From Streptomyces sp. NBC_01689 (GTDB lineage Bacteria; Actinomycetota; Actinomycetes; Streptomycetales; Streptomycetaceae), in the NCBI RefSeq assembly GCF_036250675.1, contig NZ_CP109592.1, positions 2,604,001 to 2,668,000 on the forward strand: a DNA stretch of 64,000 bases, read 5' to 3'. Below are positions 18,921 through 26,590 of this stretch, in pieces. Positions within the stretch are counted from its first letter, which is position 1. Each line of letters begins with the position of its first letter. The position numbers and the translations under genes are program-made. The notes under the pieces were generated by a model. It made no database searches, was not told the origin of the DNA, and worked only from the letters and a program-made list of their open reading frames with translations.

Positions 18921-20111
18921 TTACGCGGGCGAGAAGAGGTGGTCGCTGATGAGCCGCGCCGCTCCGATGACGCCGGCGGCGGGCCCCAACTCCCCCAGGA
19001 CGATGGGCAGGTTGCCCGTCGCGAGCGGAAGCGACTGACGGTAGACCTGGGTGCGGATCGTGGCGAGCAGGGTGTGGCCGAGACCCGTCACCCCACCGCC
19101 GATCACCACCAGCCCGGGGTTGAAGAAGCTGACGAGAGCGGCGATGACCTGGCCGGTGCGGTTGCCGCCCTCGCGGATCAGGTCGAGGGAGGTGGCGTCC
19201 CCGGCCGCGGCCGCGGCGGCGACGTCGACGGCGGTCAGCACGCCCGCCGCCTCCAGCCGCGCGGCGAGTTCCACCGAGAGTCCCTGCTGCGCCGCGTCCG
19301 TGGCGTCCCGGGCGAGTGCGGCTCCGCTGAAGTGGGCCTCCAGGCAGCCGCGGTTCCCGCAGGCGCACGGGCGGCCGTCGGGCACCGCCTGGATGTGCCC
19401 GATGTCGCCCGCGCTGCCCGTCGTCCCGCGGTGGACCTCTCCGCCGACGACGATGCCGCAGCCGATACCGGTACCGATCTTGACGCAGAGGAAGTCGCCC
19501 ACGGAGCGCGCGACGCCCGCGTGCTGTTCCCCCATCGCCATCAGGTTCACGTCGTTGTCGACCATGACGGGACACCCGAGGTCCTGACTGAGTGCCTCAC
19601 GGACCGGGAAGCCGTCCCAGCCCGGCATGATCGGCGGTGCGACCGGGACGCCCTCGGGGAAGCGGACCGGCCCCGGGACTCCGATCCCGGCGCCGTCGAA
19701 TCCCTCCGCGAGCCCGGAGGACCTGAGCTTGGCGGCCATGGCGAGGACCTGCTCGAACACGGCGACCGGGCCCTCACGGACGTCCATGGGCTGGTTGAGA
19801 TGCCCGAGCACCTCCAGCTCGGCGTTGGTGACCGCCACGTCGATCGAGGTCGCCCCGATGTCGACGCCGAGGAAGCGCAGCGCCGGTGCGAGCCGGATGT
19901 TGTGGGATCGGCGCCCGCCGCGGGAGGCGGCGAGTCCGTCGGCGACGACGAGCCCGGTCTCCAGGAGCCGTTCCACCTCGACGGCCAGTTTCGACCGCGA
20001 GAGGTCGATCTGATCACCGAGCTGGGCGCGGGAGTTGGGGCCACCGTCGCGCAACAGGCGCAACAGACGCGCCTGGTGTGCGTTCGCGGGTCGAGCCGTC
20101 ATACGTCTCAC
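18921..20111 (-). CDS. ROK family transcriptional regulator
   Basis: 396 residues with the GTG at 20111, chosen because GGAGG lies five bases upstream; an ATG nine bases further in (20102) is the alternative. Residues about 5-75 are a winged helix (HQARLLRLLRDGGPNSRAQLGDQIDLSRSKLAVEVERLLETGLV). The ROK/NAGK domain follows (FLGVDIGATSIDVAV, GVPGPVRFPEG, ATP-site and sugar residues), with the zinc motif CACGNRGCLE (C-x-C-G-x2-G-C). Probably represses the adjacent sugar locus and is relieved by a sugar ligand. Stop codon is TAA, uncommon here. Confidence 0.92.
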   Translation of the reverse strand: MRRMTARPANAHQARLLRLLRDGGPNSRAQLGDQIDLSRSKLAVEVERLLETGLVVADGLAASRGGRRSHNIRLAPALRFLGVDIGATSIDVAVTNAELEVLGHLNQPMDVREGPVAVFEQVLAMAAKLRSSGLAEGFDGAGIGVPGPVRFPEGVPVAPPIMPGWDGFPVREALSQDLGCPVMVDNDVNLMAMGEQHAGVARSVGDFLCVKIGTGIGCGIVVGGEVHRGTTGSAGDIGHIQAVPDGRPCACGNRGCLEAHFSGAALARDATDAAQQGLSVELAARLEAAGVLTAVDVAAAAAAGDATSLDLIREGGNRTGQVIAALVSFFNPGLVVIGGGVTGLGHTLLATIRTQVYRQSLPLATGNLPIVLGELGPAAGVIGAARLISDHLFSPA

Positions 20112-20210
20112 GAGCCCCTCCCCGCCTCGATCGGCCTGTGTCCAACGGGACGTGGCCACATCGCCGTGGCCTGCTTTCGAGGGGAACGTAGCAGCGGCTG
20201 CCGGGAGTGG

Positions 20211-20245
20211 GAAGAAGTTGCGCAGAGATTGCCGTCAACTTTCTC
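20211..20245. promoter_or_regulatory. Candidate ROK operator upstream of the regulator
   Basis: Inverted arms GAAGAAGTTG (20211-20220) and CAACTTTCTC (20236-20245) with a 15-base spacer, eight of ten positions paired, about 100 bp upstream of the ROK start. A -35-like TTCCCA and -10-like TACGTT (17 bp apart, minus strand) lie between this site and the gene. Confidence 0.5.
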
Positions 20246-20504
20246 CACTCACAGGACAAAGCGCGGGGCGTGCGGGGCCCGGCGGGTTCCGCAGGCGCTC
20301 GGCGGTCCTCACGTTCCGCGGGCGCGCGGCGACGGGCCGGGCCGGGGCGTCGGGAAGCCGGGCCGGTGGCGCGGAGCCGGCCCGGCACCGGTGGCGCGCT
20401 GCCCGTACGGCGGGCCGGTGTTCCGTGCGGCGGGGTGTCCGTGCGGCGGGCCGGTGTCCATCGGCGACCGCGCGGTCCACCGTCCGGGGCACTGCCGGCG
20501 GCGG
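20246..20504. other. Gene-free stretch between ROK and GntR genes
   Basis: GC-rich filler with tandem-like units of TGCGGCGGGCCGGTGT between about 20400 and 20460. It contains no plausible gene. It separates the GntR stop from the ROK promoter. Confidence 0.5.
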
Positions 20505-21179
20505 CTACTTCTCCCGCTCGTGGTACGTCTTGCGCGTGTGCTCGGTGTGGTCGCGCATGACCTGGGTGGCCCGGGCCTCGTCGCGGTCGGCGATGGCCGC
20601 GATGAGGTCGCGGTGCTCGATCCAGGACTGCCCGCCGCGCTGCCGGGCGACCGGGGTGTAGTACCAGCGCACCCGACGGTCGACCTGGGCGGCGAGTTCG
20701 GCGAGGACGGTGTTCCCGGCCAGCTCCATGACCTTCGCGTGGAAGCGGGCGTTGATCGCGACCGCGGCGTCCACGTCGTCGGCGGCGACCGCGCCCTCGC
20801 CCTCGGCGCACAGCTCCTCCAGGGCGGAGATGCCGGCGGAGCCCGCGTTGGCCGCGGCGAGCCGGGCGGCCTCGGCCTCCAGGAGCGTACGGACCGTGAG
20901 GAGCTGGTCGGCCTCCTCCTCCGTCGGCTCGTGCACGAACGCGCCCTGGGCGGGCCGCAGATCGACCCACCCCTCGGTGTTCAGCCGCTGCAGGGCCTCG
21001 CGCACGGGTTGCCGCGAGACACCGAGGTGGCCGGCGAGCTCACTCTCGACCAGGTGCTGGCCCGGCTGGAGGGCGCGGGTCGTGATGAGTTCGAGCAGCG
21101 CCTCGTAGACACGGTCGCGCAGCGGACCGGGCCGCTCGAGCCGGGGCACCGCCCCCTGCGGCAGTCCTGTCGACAACAT
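20505..21179 (-). CDS. GntR family regulator (FadR subfamily, FCD domain)
   Basis: 224 residues. The ATG at 21179 has AGGAGGGGG upstream. The winged helix spans about residues 15-85 (RDRVYEALLELITTRALQPGQHLVESELAGHLGVSRQPVREALQRLNTEGWVDLRPAQGAFV). An all-helical FCD ligand domain follows, with metal-ligand-like residues (D, NARFHAKVMELAGN, and late HRDLIAAIADRD). It probably senses a carboxylic acid. Its own promoter carries a site shared with the formate dehydrogenase operon promoter, suggesting autoregulation and control of that operon. Confidence 0.92.
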   Translation of the reverse strand: MLSTGLPQGAVPRLERPGPLRDRVYEALLELITTRALQPGQHLVESELAGHLGVSRQPVREALQRLNTEGWVDLRPAQGAFVHEPTEEEADQLLTVRTLLEAEAARLAAANAGSAGISALEELCAEGEGAVAADDVDAAVAINARFHAKVMELAGNTVLAELAAQVDRRVRWYYTPVARQRGGQSWIEHRDLIAAIADRDEARATQVMRDHTEHTRKTYHEREK

Positions 21180-21354
21180 CGCGGTCCCCCTCCTGGGCGG
21201 CGGTGGCACAGCGGCCGGGGCGTCCCCGCCACGGACCCGCGTCCGCCGCCGGCACGTTCCGTCATGGACACGCCTCACGGACGCGTCGCCGGCGCCGGAT
21301 CGTCTCCGTCGCCGGGCACAGCGGTCACCGGTGCGCCGGTTTCCTCGGAAAGCC

Positions 21355-21384
21355 AGTATCAATTGTCTTTCGTCTACAGTCTAC
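21355..21384 (-). promoter_or_regulatory. gntR promoter with overlapping operator
   Basis: On the minus strand, -35 TAGACT (21383-21378), 17-base spacer, -10 GATACT (21360-21355). The -35 and spacer overlap the direct repeat GTAGAC-T-GTAGAC and the motif TTTCGTCTACAG (plus strand 21368-21379) that recurs at 25561. The layout suits autorepression. Confidence 0.6.
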
Positions 21385-21453
21385 GGCGCACATATGCCAG
21401 GGGGCGGCACGGTCGGGCACGTCACATCGGTGCTCGGCCGCAGGTCACCGGGT

Positions 21454-22401
21454 TCAGGGGCAGCGGACGACCTGGCCCGCGTAGGACAGGTTGCCGCCGA
21501 AGCCGAAGAGGAGCACCGGGTCGCCCGTGCCGATCTCACCCCGCTCGACCAGCTTGGAGAGGGCGAGCGGGATGCTGGCGGCGGAGGTGTTCCCGGAGTC
21601 CACGACGTCGCGCGCGACCACCGCGTTCACGGCACCGATCTTCTGCGCGAGCGGCTCGATGATGCGCAGGTTCGCCTGGTGCAGGACGACCCCGGCAAGC
21701 TCCTCGGGTGTGAGCCCGGCGCGTTCACAGGCCTGTCGGGCGATCGCCGGGAGCCGGGTCGTCGCCCAGCGGTAGACGCTCTGGCCCTCCTGCGCGAACC
21801 GGGCGGGGGTGCCCTCGATGCGTACGGCGTGCCCCATCTCGGGCACCGAGCCCCACAGCACCGGTCCGATGCCCGGCGCCTCGCCCGGTGCCGCGGCCTC
21901 GACGACGGCGGCCCCCGCGCCGTCCCCGACCAGCACGCAGGTGGTGCGGTCGGTCCAGTCCGTCACGTCCGACATCTTGTCCGCGCCGATGACCAGGACC
22001 CGGGTCGCCGCCCCCGCGCGCACGGCGTGGTCGGCCGTGGCGAGCGCGTGGGTGAAGCCGGCGCAGACCACGTTGACGTCCATCGCCGCGGGGGACGGGA
22101 TGCCGAGGCGGTGCGCGACCCGGGCGGCCATGTTCGGGGAGCGGTCGACGGCCGTCGAGGTGGCGACCAGTACGAGGTCGATGTCGTCCGGGGCCAGTCC
22201 GGCCGTCGCGAGCGCCTTGGCGGCGGCGTGCCCGGCGAGTTCGTCGACGGGTTCGTCGGGTCCGGCGATGTGGCGCGTGCGGATGCCCACCCGGCTCGTG
22301 ATCCACTCGTCACTGGTGTCGACCAGGGCCGCCAGGTCCTCGTTGGTGAGGACCCTGGCGGGCTGGTAGTGGCCGACGGCCGCGATGCGTGAGCCGTTCA
22401 T
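21454..22401 (-). CDS. 3-oxoacyl-ACP synthase III family (KASIII)
   Basis: 315 residues. The catalytic triad is intact: Cys113 (VVCAGFTHAL), His241 (VLHQANLR), Asn271 (SGNTSAAS). The closing glycine-rich strand is LLFGFGGNLSYAG. KASIII enzymes start acyl chains by condensing acyl-CoA with malonyl-ACP, or act as stand-alone acyltransferases in specialised metabolism. There are no other fatty-acid genes nearby, so this is probably an additional copy and not the housekeeping fabH. It lies between the GntR gene and the MFS carrier, same strand. Confidence 0.92.
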   Translation of the reverse strand: MNGSRIAAVGHYQPARVLTNEDLAALVDTSDEWITSRVGIRTRHIAGPDEPVDELAGHAAAKALATAGLAPDDIDLVLVATSTAVDRSPNMAARVAHRLGIPSPAAMDVNVVCAGFTHALATADHAVRAGAATRVLVIGADKMSDVTDWTDRTTCVLVGDGAGAAVVEAAAPGEAPGIGPVLWGSVPEMGHAVRIEGTPARFAQEGQSVYRWATTRLPAIARQACERAGLTPEELAGVVLHQANLRIIEPLAQKIGAVNAVVARDVVDSGNTSAASIPLALSKLVERGEIGTGDPVLLFGFGGNLSYAGQVVRCP

Positions 22402-22560
22402 GGGGGGTCTCCCTCGTTGCCTTGGGTGGCGAGATCCTCCAGTCTGATCAGTGACCCATGGGTACGACGTCAGGTGATGCCACAGGAAAGCGGCGCGAGG
22501 GTTGTCGGCTTCTGTCAGACCCTCGGACACCCGAGCGCGGTCCGCACAGACGCCCGGACC

Positions 22561-22698
22561 TCATCCCGTGAACAGCTGCTTGACCTTGAGCACGAGCTCG
22601 TACAGGCCGTAGCAGAGCGGTGCCCCCACCCAGAGCCACGAGAAGGCGATCAGGGGCCGCCGGTCAGGCGGACTGCTGGGGCTGGACGGAGTCGTCAT
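22561..22698 (-). CDS. MFS transporter small subunit (45 residues)
   Basis: MTTPSSPSSPPDRRPLIAFS begins a 45-residue protein continuing WLWVGAPLCYGLYELVLKVK and ending QLFTG: one transmembrane helix with a short basic tail. The ATG at 22698 has GGAGG six bases upstream and lies inside the 3' end of the MFS gene, overlapping it by 35 bases in another frame. Small one-helix proteins of this type follow OFA-family MFS carriers in actinomycetes and are annotated as MFS small subunits. Role presumed to be assembly or stability of the carrier. Confidence 0.85.
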   Translation of the reverse strand: MTTPSSPSSPPDRRPLIAFSWLWVGAPLCYGLYELVLKVKQLFTG

Positions 22699-23998
22699 CG
22701 GCGGCCTCCCTCGGCGCGGGGACGTGGTGGCGTGCGTGGACGGGACGGATCAGCTCGTTGGCGACGAAGCCGACGGCCAGCAGTCCGATCATGATCAGGA
22801 ACGAGATGTCGTAGAGCTCGGCGCCGTGCTTGCCCGCGTCCTTCTGCCGGTCCGCGATCCAGTTGACGATCAGCGGGCCGAGGACACCGGCCGTGGACCA
22901 GGCGGTGAGCAGCCGGCCGTGGATCGCGCCGACCTGGTAGGTCCCGAAGAGATCCTTGAGGTAGGCGGGGACGGTCGCGAAGCCACCCCCGTAGAAGGAG
23001 AGGATCACCAGCGCGCAGATGATGAAAAGGGGCTTGGAGGAGTCCCCGAACTGTGAGATCAACAGGTACATCAGCGCGCCCACGCCGAGGTAGACCCGGT
23101 AGATGTTCTTGCGCCCGATCAGGTCCGAGGTCGAGGACCAGCCGATCCGGCCCGCCATGTTCGCCGCCGAGAGCAGCGCCACGAAGCCCGCGGCCGCCGA
23201 GACCGACACCGGGGTGGACGAGTCCGCGAAGAAGTCCGTGATCATCGGCGCGGCCTTCTCCAGGATGCCGATGCCCGCGGTCACGTTCATGCACAGCACG
23301 AGCCACAGGCACCAGAACTGCGGGGTGCGCACCGCGTTCCTGGCCGAGACCTGCACCCCGTCGAGGGGCCCGGGGCGGGCCTCGACGGGCTTCTCGGAGC
23401 GCGGCACCCGTACCAGCAGCACGCCGAGCGTCATGAACACGGCGTACGACAGCCCGTGCACCAGGAAGGCGAGGGCGATGCCGGAGGAGTCGGAACCGAA
23501 GGACTTCAGCATCTGCGCGGACCACGGGGAGGCGATCAGCGCACCGCCGCCGAATCCCATGATCGCGATGCCGGTGGCCATGCCCGGCCGGTCCGGGAAC
23601 CACTTGATCAGGGTCGAGACCGGCGAGATGTAGCCGATGCCCAGCCCGATACCGCCGACGAAGCCGTAGCCGAAGACGATCAGCCAGTACTGCTCGGTGG
23701 CGGCGCCGAGCGAGGCGATCAGGAAACCGCTGGAGAAGCAGACCAGGGCGACGGTCATCGCCCAGCGCGGACCGTTGCGCTCCACCAGGGTCCCGCCGAA
23801 CGCGGCGGACAGTCCGAGCATGACGATGCCGAGCTGGAAGGGCAGCGCGCTCTGGGTTCCGCTGAGACCGAGCGCGGATTCGAGCGGTGGCTTGAAGACG
23901 CTCCAGGCGTAGGCCTGGCCGATGGAGAGGTGGACCGACAGGGCGGCGGGCGGGACGAGCCAGCGGCTCCAGCCGGGTGGCGCGACAGGGGGACTCAT
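22664..23998 (-). CDS. OFA-family MFS transporter (oxalate/formate antiporter type)
   Basis: 444 residues, 12 predicted helices. Signatures: HLSIGQAYAWSVFKPPLE in helix 1, GIGLGIGYISPVSTLIKWFPDRPGMATGIAIMGFGGGALI in helices 4-5, and RIGWSSTSDLIGRK between helices 8-9. The N-terminal half pattern is typical of the oxalate:formate antiporter family. Proximity to a formate dehydrogenase operon supports a small carboxylate substrate, but no oxalyl-CoA decarboxylase or formyl-CoA transferase is in view. Followed by an overlapping small subunit gene. Confidence 0.9.
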   Translation of the reverse strand: MSPPVAPPGWSRWLVPPAALSVHLSIGQAYAWSVFKPPLESALGLSGTQSALPFQLGIVMLGLSAAFGGTLVERNGPRWAMTVALVCFSSGFLIASLGAATEQYWLIVFGYGFVGGIGLGIGYISPVSTLIKWFPDRPGMATGIAIMGFGGGALIASPWSAQMLKSFGSDSSGIALAFLVHGLSYAVFMTLGVLLVRVPRSEKPVEARPGPLDGVQVSARNAVRTPQFWCLWLVLCMNVTAGIGILEKAAPMITDFFADSSTPVSVSAAAGFVALLSAANMAGRIGWSSTSDLIGRKNIYRVYLGVGALMYLLISQFGDSSKPLFIICALVILSFYGGGFATVPAYLKDLFGTYQVGAIHGRLLTAWSTAGVLGPLIVNWIADRQKDAGKHGAELYDISFLIMIGLLAVGFVANELIRPVHARHHVPAPREAADDDSVQPQQSA

Positions 23999-24213
23999 GA
24001 TCCCGGACGATAGGAAGCGGTTGTCCGGTTGGGAACCCGTACGACATCAACTCGTCGACCGTATGCGGTGAACGGTGTCCGTCGTGCGACGAACGGTCGG
24101 CCGGGCGCGTGCGGCGGCCGGAAACGGACCGTCGTGCGGCCCTTGGTCCCGGACCGGCCGCCCCGGCTCCCGCCCCCGCCGCCGGGTCGCGACCCCCTCC
24201 GCCGCACGGCACC

Positions 24214-25113
24214 TCACCGTTCCGGTGCGGCGAGTCGTGCCGATTCGTCCGCCGTGAGCCGGAGGGCGGCCGCCGCCATGTTCTGCGCGAGGTGGTCCGG
24301 GTCGCCGGTGCCGGGGATCGCCAGCACATGCGGTCCCTGCCGCAAGGTCCAGGCCAGCCGGACCTGCGCGACGGACGCCTGGTGGGCGCGGGCGACGGCG
24401 CGCACCGTCTCGCCGTCCCGGGCGCCCGGACCCGCCTCGCGTCCGGCGCCGGCGATCGCGAAGAACGGCACGAAGGCGAGGCCGAGTTCACCGCAGATCC
24501 GCAGCAGGGACGCGTCCTCGGCGGACGCCCCGATCCCGTACGGGTTCTGCACGCACACGACCGGGGCGATGGCCCGGGCCTCGGCCAGTTGCCCGGCGGT
24601 GACATGGGAGACGCCGAGGTGGCGGATCAGTCCGGCGTCGCGCAGCTCGGCCAGCGCGCCGAAGTGCTCGGCGATCGAGCCGGTGCGCCGGCTCGGCGGC
24701 ACCCGCAGGTTCACCACGTCCAGGTGATCGCGGCCGAGTTGGCGCAGGTTCTCCTCGACCTGGCCGCGCAGCTGCGCCGGGTCGGCCCACCACCAGGCGC
24801 CCGAGGCGTCCCGTCCCGGCCAGACCTTGGTGGCGATCACCAGGTCCCGCGGGTACGGCGCGAGCGCCCGGTTGATCAGTTCGTTGGCGGAGCGGGTGGC
24901 CGAGAAGTAGAACGCGGCGGTGTCGATGTGGTTCACGCCCAGCTCGACCGCCCGCCGGAGCACGGCGATCGACCGCTCACGGTCGCGGGGCACTCCCCCG
25001 CCGAAGGGCGCGGTGCCGGTCAGGCGCATCGCGCCGAACCCGATGCGGTTGACGGTCAGGTCGCCGAGTCGCCAGGTGCCCGCGGTTCCCGCGGTGGTCG
25101 TACGTGCGCTCAT
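24214..25113 (-). CDS. Aldo/keto reductase
   Basis: 299 residues, ATG at 25113 with AGGAGA upstream. GFGAMRLTG opens the barrel; HIDTAAFYFS carries the catalytic Asp and Tyr, VIATKVWPG the Lys, and HLGVSHVTAGQL and IPGTGDPDHLAQNMAAA the substrate and NADP-binding ends. In place of the usual LxHxxD segment it reads VVNLRVPPSR, so the catalytic His position is changed to Asn/Leu; this occurs in some AKR subfamilies. Substrate unknown. Confidence 0.9.
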   Translation of the reverse strand: MSARTTTAGTAGTWRLGDLTVNRIGFGAMRLTGTAPFGGGVPRDRERSIAVLRRAVELGVNHIDTAAFYFSATRSANELINRALAPYPRDLVIATKVWPGRDASGAWWWADPAQLRGQVEENLRQLGRDHLDVVNLRVPPSRRTGSIAEHFGALAELRDAGLIRHLGVSHVTAGQLAEARAIAPVVCVQNPYGIGASAEDASLLRICGELGLAFVPFFAIAGAGREAGPGARDGETVRAVARAHQASVAQVRLAWTLRQGPHVLAIPGTGDPDHLAQNMAAAALRLTADESARLAAPER

Positions 25114-25618
25114 GACAGGGGTCTCCTCTTGCCGGTACGGGGTGGGGAACGCCCGGGCCGAGGGGCGGCTCGGGGCGGCCGGGACGCCCGAGGGGGCCCG
25201 GGCGGCCGGGGTGGCCGGGGTGGCGGGCGGGGTGAGCACCGCCGAGTCGGGTCCGCCCGGCGCCGGGACCCGTCGCGGGGCAGGACACGGGAAGGACCGG
25301 AGCACACCTCGGGACCGGAACACACCTCGGGACGGCCCGGGTCGCGCTCGGCCCCGGCGGGCCCTGGTCCGGGCATGAAAAAAGCCTTCCGGCGGACAGC
25401 GGTCCGCACCGAGAAGGCCTATGTGGTCAGCAGCATCCTAGCGGAGTGCCCGGCGCCTCCACCAGCGGGGTGTCCGACCGGAGCACCCGCCCGTGGGAGG
25501 GGGTCCGCGCCGGGTGCTGCGCGAAGCCTTGCCGCCCCAACTTCCATACTGTAGACAATATTTCGTCGACAGAGTTCGGCAGTTCCTCGGTACCCTCGAC
25601 CGAACGGAGCGAGCCACA
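25114..25618. promoter_or_regulatory. Divergent intergenic region with FDH promoter and candidate GntR operator
   Basis: About 500 bp without a gene. From the left: GC filler; a direct repeat (GGACCGGARCACACCTCGGG, twice at 25294-25334); the U-tract terminator at 25378-25418; and a minus-strand TAGGAT box. Near the plus-strand operon, -35 TTGCCG (25529-25534), 17 bases, and -10 TAGACA (25552-25557). This overlaps the inverted repeat TGTAGAC-N8-GTCGACA (25550-25571), which includes TTTCGTCGACAG, shared with the gntR promoter. Confidence 0.6.
25378..25418 (-). terminator. Intrinsic terminator with U-tract, minus strand
   Basis: On the minus strand a stem formed by GCCTTC (25418-25413) and GAAGGC (25389-25384), with inner arms GCGGAC/GTCCGC, is followed by six Ts (25383-25378). 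A true U-tract is rare in this genome type. It lies 265 bp upstream of the aldo/keto reductase and 60 bp downstream of a TAGGAT -10-like box (25440-25435), so it may end a short RNA or attenuate the reductase mRNA. Confidence 0.65.
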
Positions 25619-26590
25619 GTGAAAGTCGCCGTTCTCGGCGCCGGTGCGATCGGCGCCTATGTCGGGGCCGCGCTGCACCGCGCAGGCGCCGATGTGCATC
25701 TCATCGCCCGTGGACCGCATCTCGCGGCCATGAGGCGGCACGGAGTCCAGGTCCACAGTCCGCGCGGCGACTTCACCGCGCGCGCCCACGCCACCGACGA
25801 CCCGGCCGAAGTCGGGCCCGTCGACTACGTCTTCCTGGGTCTGAAGGCCAACTCGTACGCGGCGTGCGGGCCGCTGATCGAGCCGCTGCTGCACCGGGAC
25901 ACGGCGGTGGTCGCCGCCCAGAACGGCATCCCCTGGTGGTACTTCCACCGGCACGGCGGCCCGCACGACGGCCACCGGGTGGAGAGCGTGGACCCCGACG
26001 GCGCGGTCAGCGCGGTACTCGCGCCCGAACGGGCCGTGGGATGCGTGGTGTACGCCGCGACCGAGCTGGAAGGGCCCGGGGTCGTCCGCCACCTGGAGGG
26101 CACCCGGTTCTCGATCGGCGAACCCGACCGCTCGCTCTCCCCCCGCTGCCGGACCCTCAGCGAGGCCATGCGGGCGGGCGGCCTCAAGTGCCCCGTCGAG
26201 TCCGACCTGCGCAACGACATCTGGCTGAAGCTGCTGGGCAACATCTCCTTCAACCCCATCAGCGCGCTGTCCCGGGCGACCATGCGGCAGATGTGCCTGC
26301 ACGGCGGGACCCGCAAGGTCATCGAGATCATGATGGCCGAGACACTCGCCGTCGCCCGGGCCCTCGGCTGCGAGGTCGGCGTCTCCATCGAACGCCGGCT
26401 GGCCGGCGCCGAACGCGTCGGCGACCACCGCACCTCCACCCTGCAGGACCTGGAACGCGGCAAGCCGCTCGAACTCGACGTGCTGCTCGCGGCCGTCGTG
26501 GAACTGGCGGAGATCACCGGGGTCCCGGTCCCCACCCTCCGTACCGTGCACGCACTGTCGGATCTGCTCGCATCGAGGACCGCCGCATGA
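25619..26590 (+). CDS. Ketopantoate reductase (2-dehydropantoate 2-reductase) family protein
   Basis: 323 residues from the GTG at 25619. The Rossmann loop is VAVLGAGAIGAYVGAALHRAG, the NADP side VHLIARGPHLAAM, catalytic Lys and Asn/Ser region LRNDIWLKLLGNISFNPISALS, and C-terminal helix STLQDLERGKPLELDVLL. It is the first gene of the formate dehydrogenase operon, overlapping the catalytic subunit gene (ATGA). A pantothenate role is possible, but the setting suggests reduction of another 2-keto acid. Confidence 0.88.
   Translation: MKVAVLGAGAIGAYVGAALHRAGADVHLIARGPHLAAMRRHGVQVHSPRGDFTARAHATDDPAEVGPVDYVFLGLKANSYAACGPLIEPLLHRDTAVVAAQNGIPWWYFHRHGGPHDGHRVESVDPDGAVSAVLAPERAVGCVVYAATELEGPGVVRHLEGTRFSIGEPDRSLSPRCRTLSEAMRAGGLKCPVESDLRNDIWLKLLGNISFNPISALSRATMRQMCLHGGTRKVIEIMMAETLAVARALGCEVGVSIERRLAGAERVGDHRTSTLQDLERGKPLELDVLLAAVVELAEITGVPVPTLRTVHALSDLLASRTAA

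Noticed and set aside
24030-24060. Third GntR operator before the OFA carrier
   Set aside because: Only ACTCGTCGACCG resembles the motif and the second half is missing; mentioned only as weak support.
25376-25554. Plus-strand ORF starting MKKAFRRTAVRTEK
   Set aside because: Its first codons are the complement of the terminator stem and A-tract, it has no ribosome site, and its residues do not resemble a protein family.
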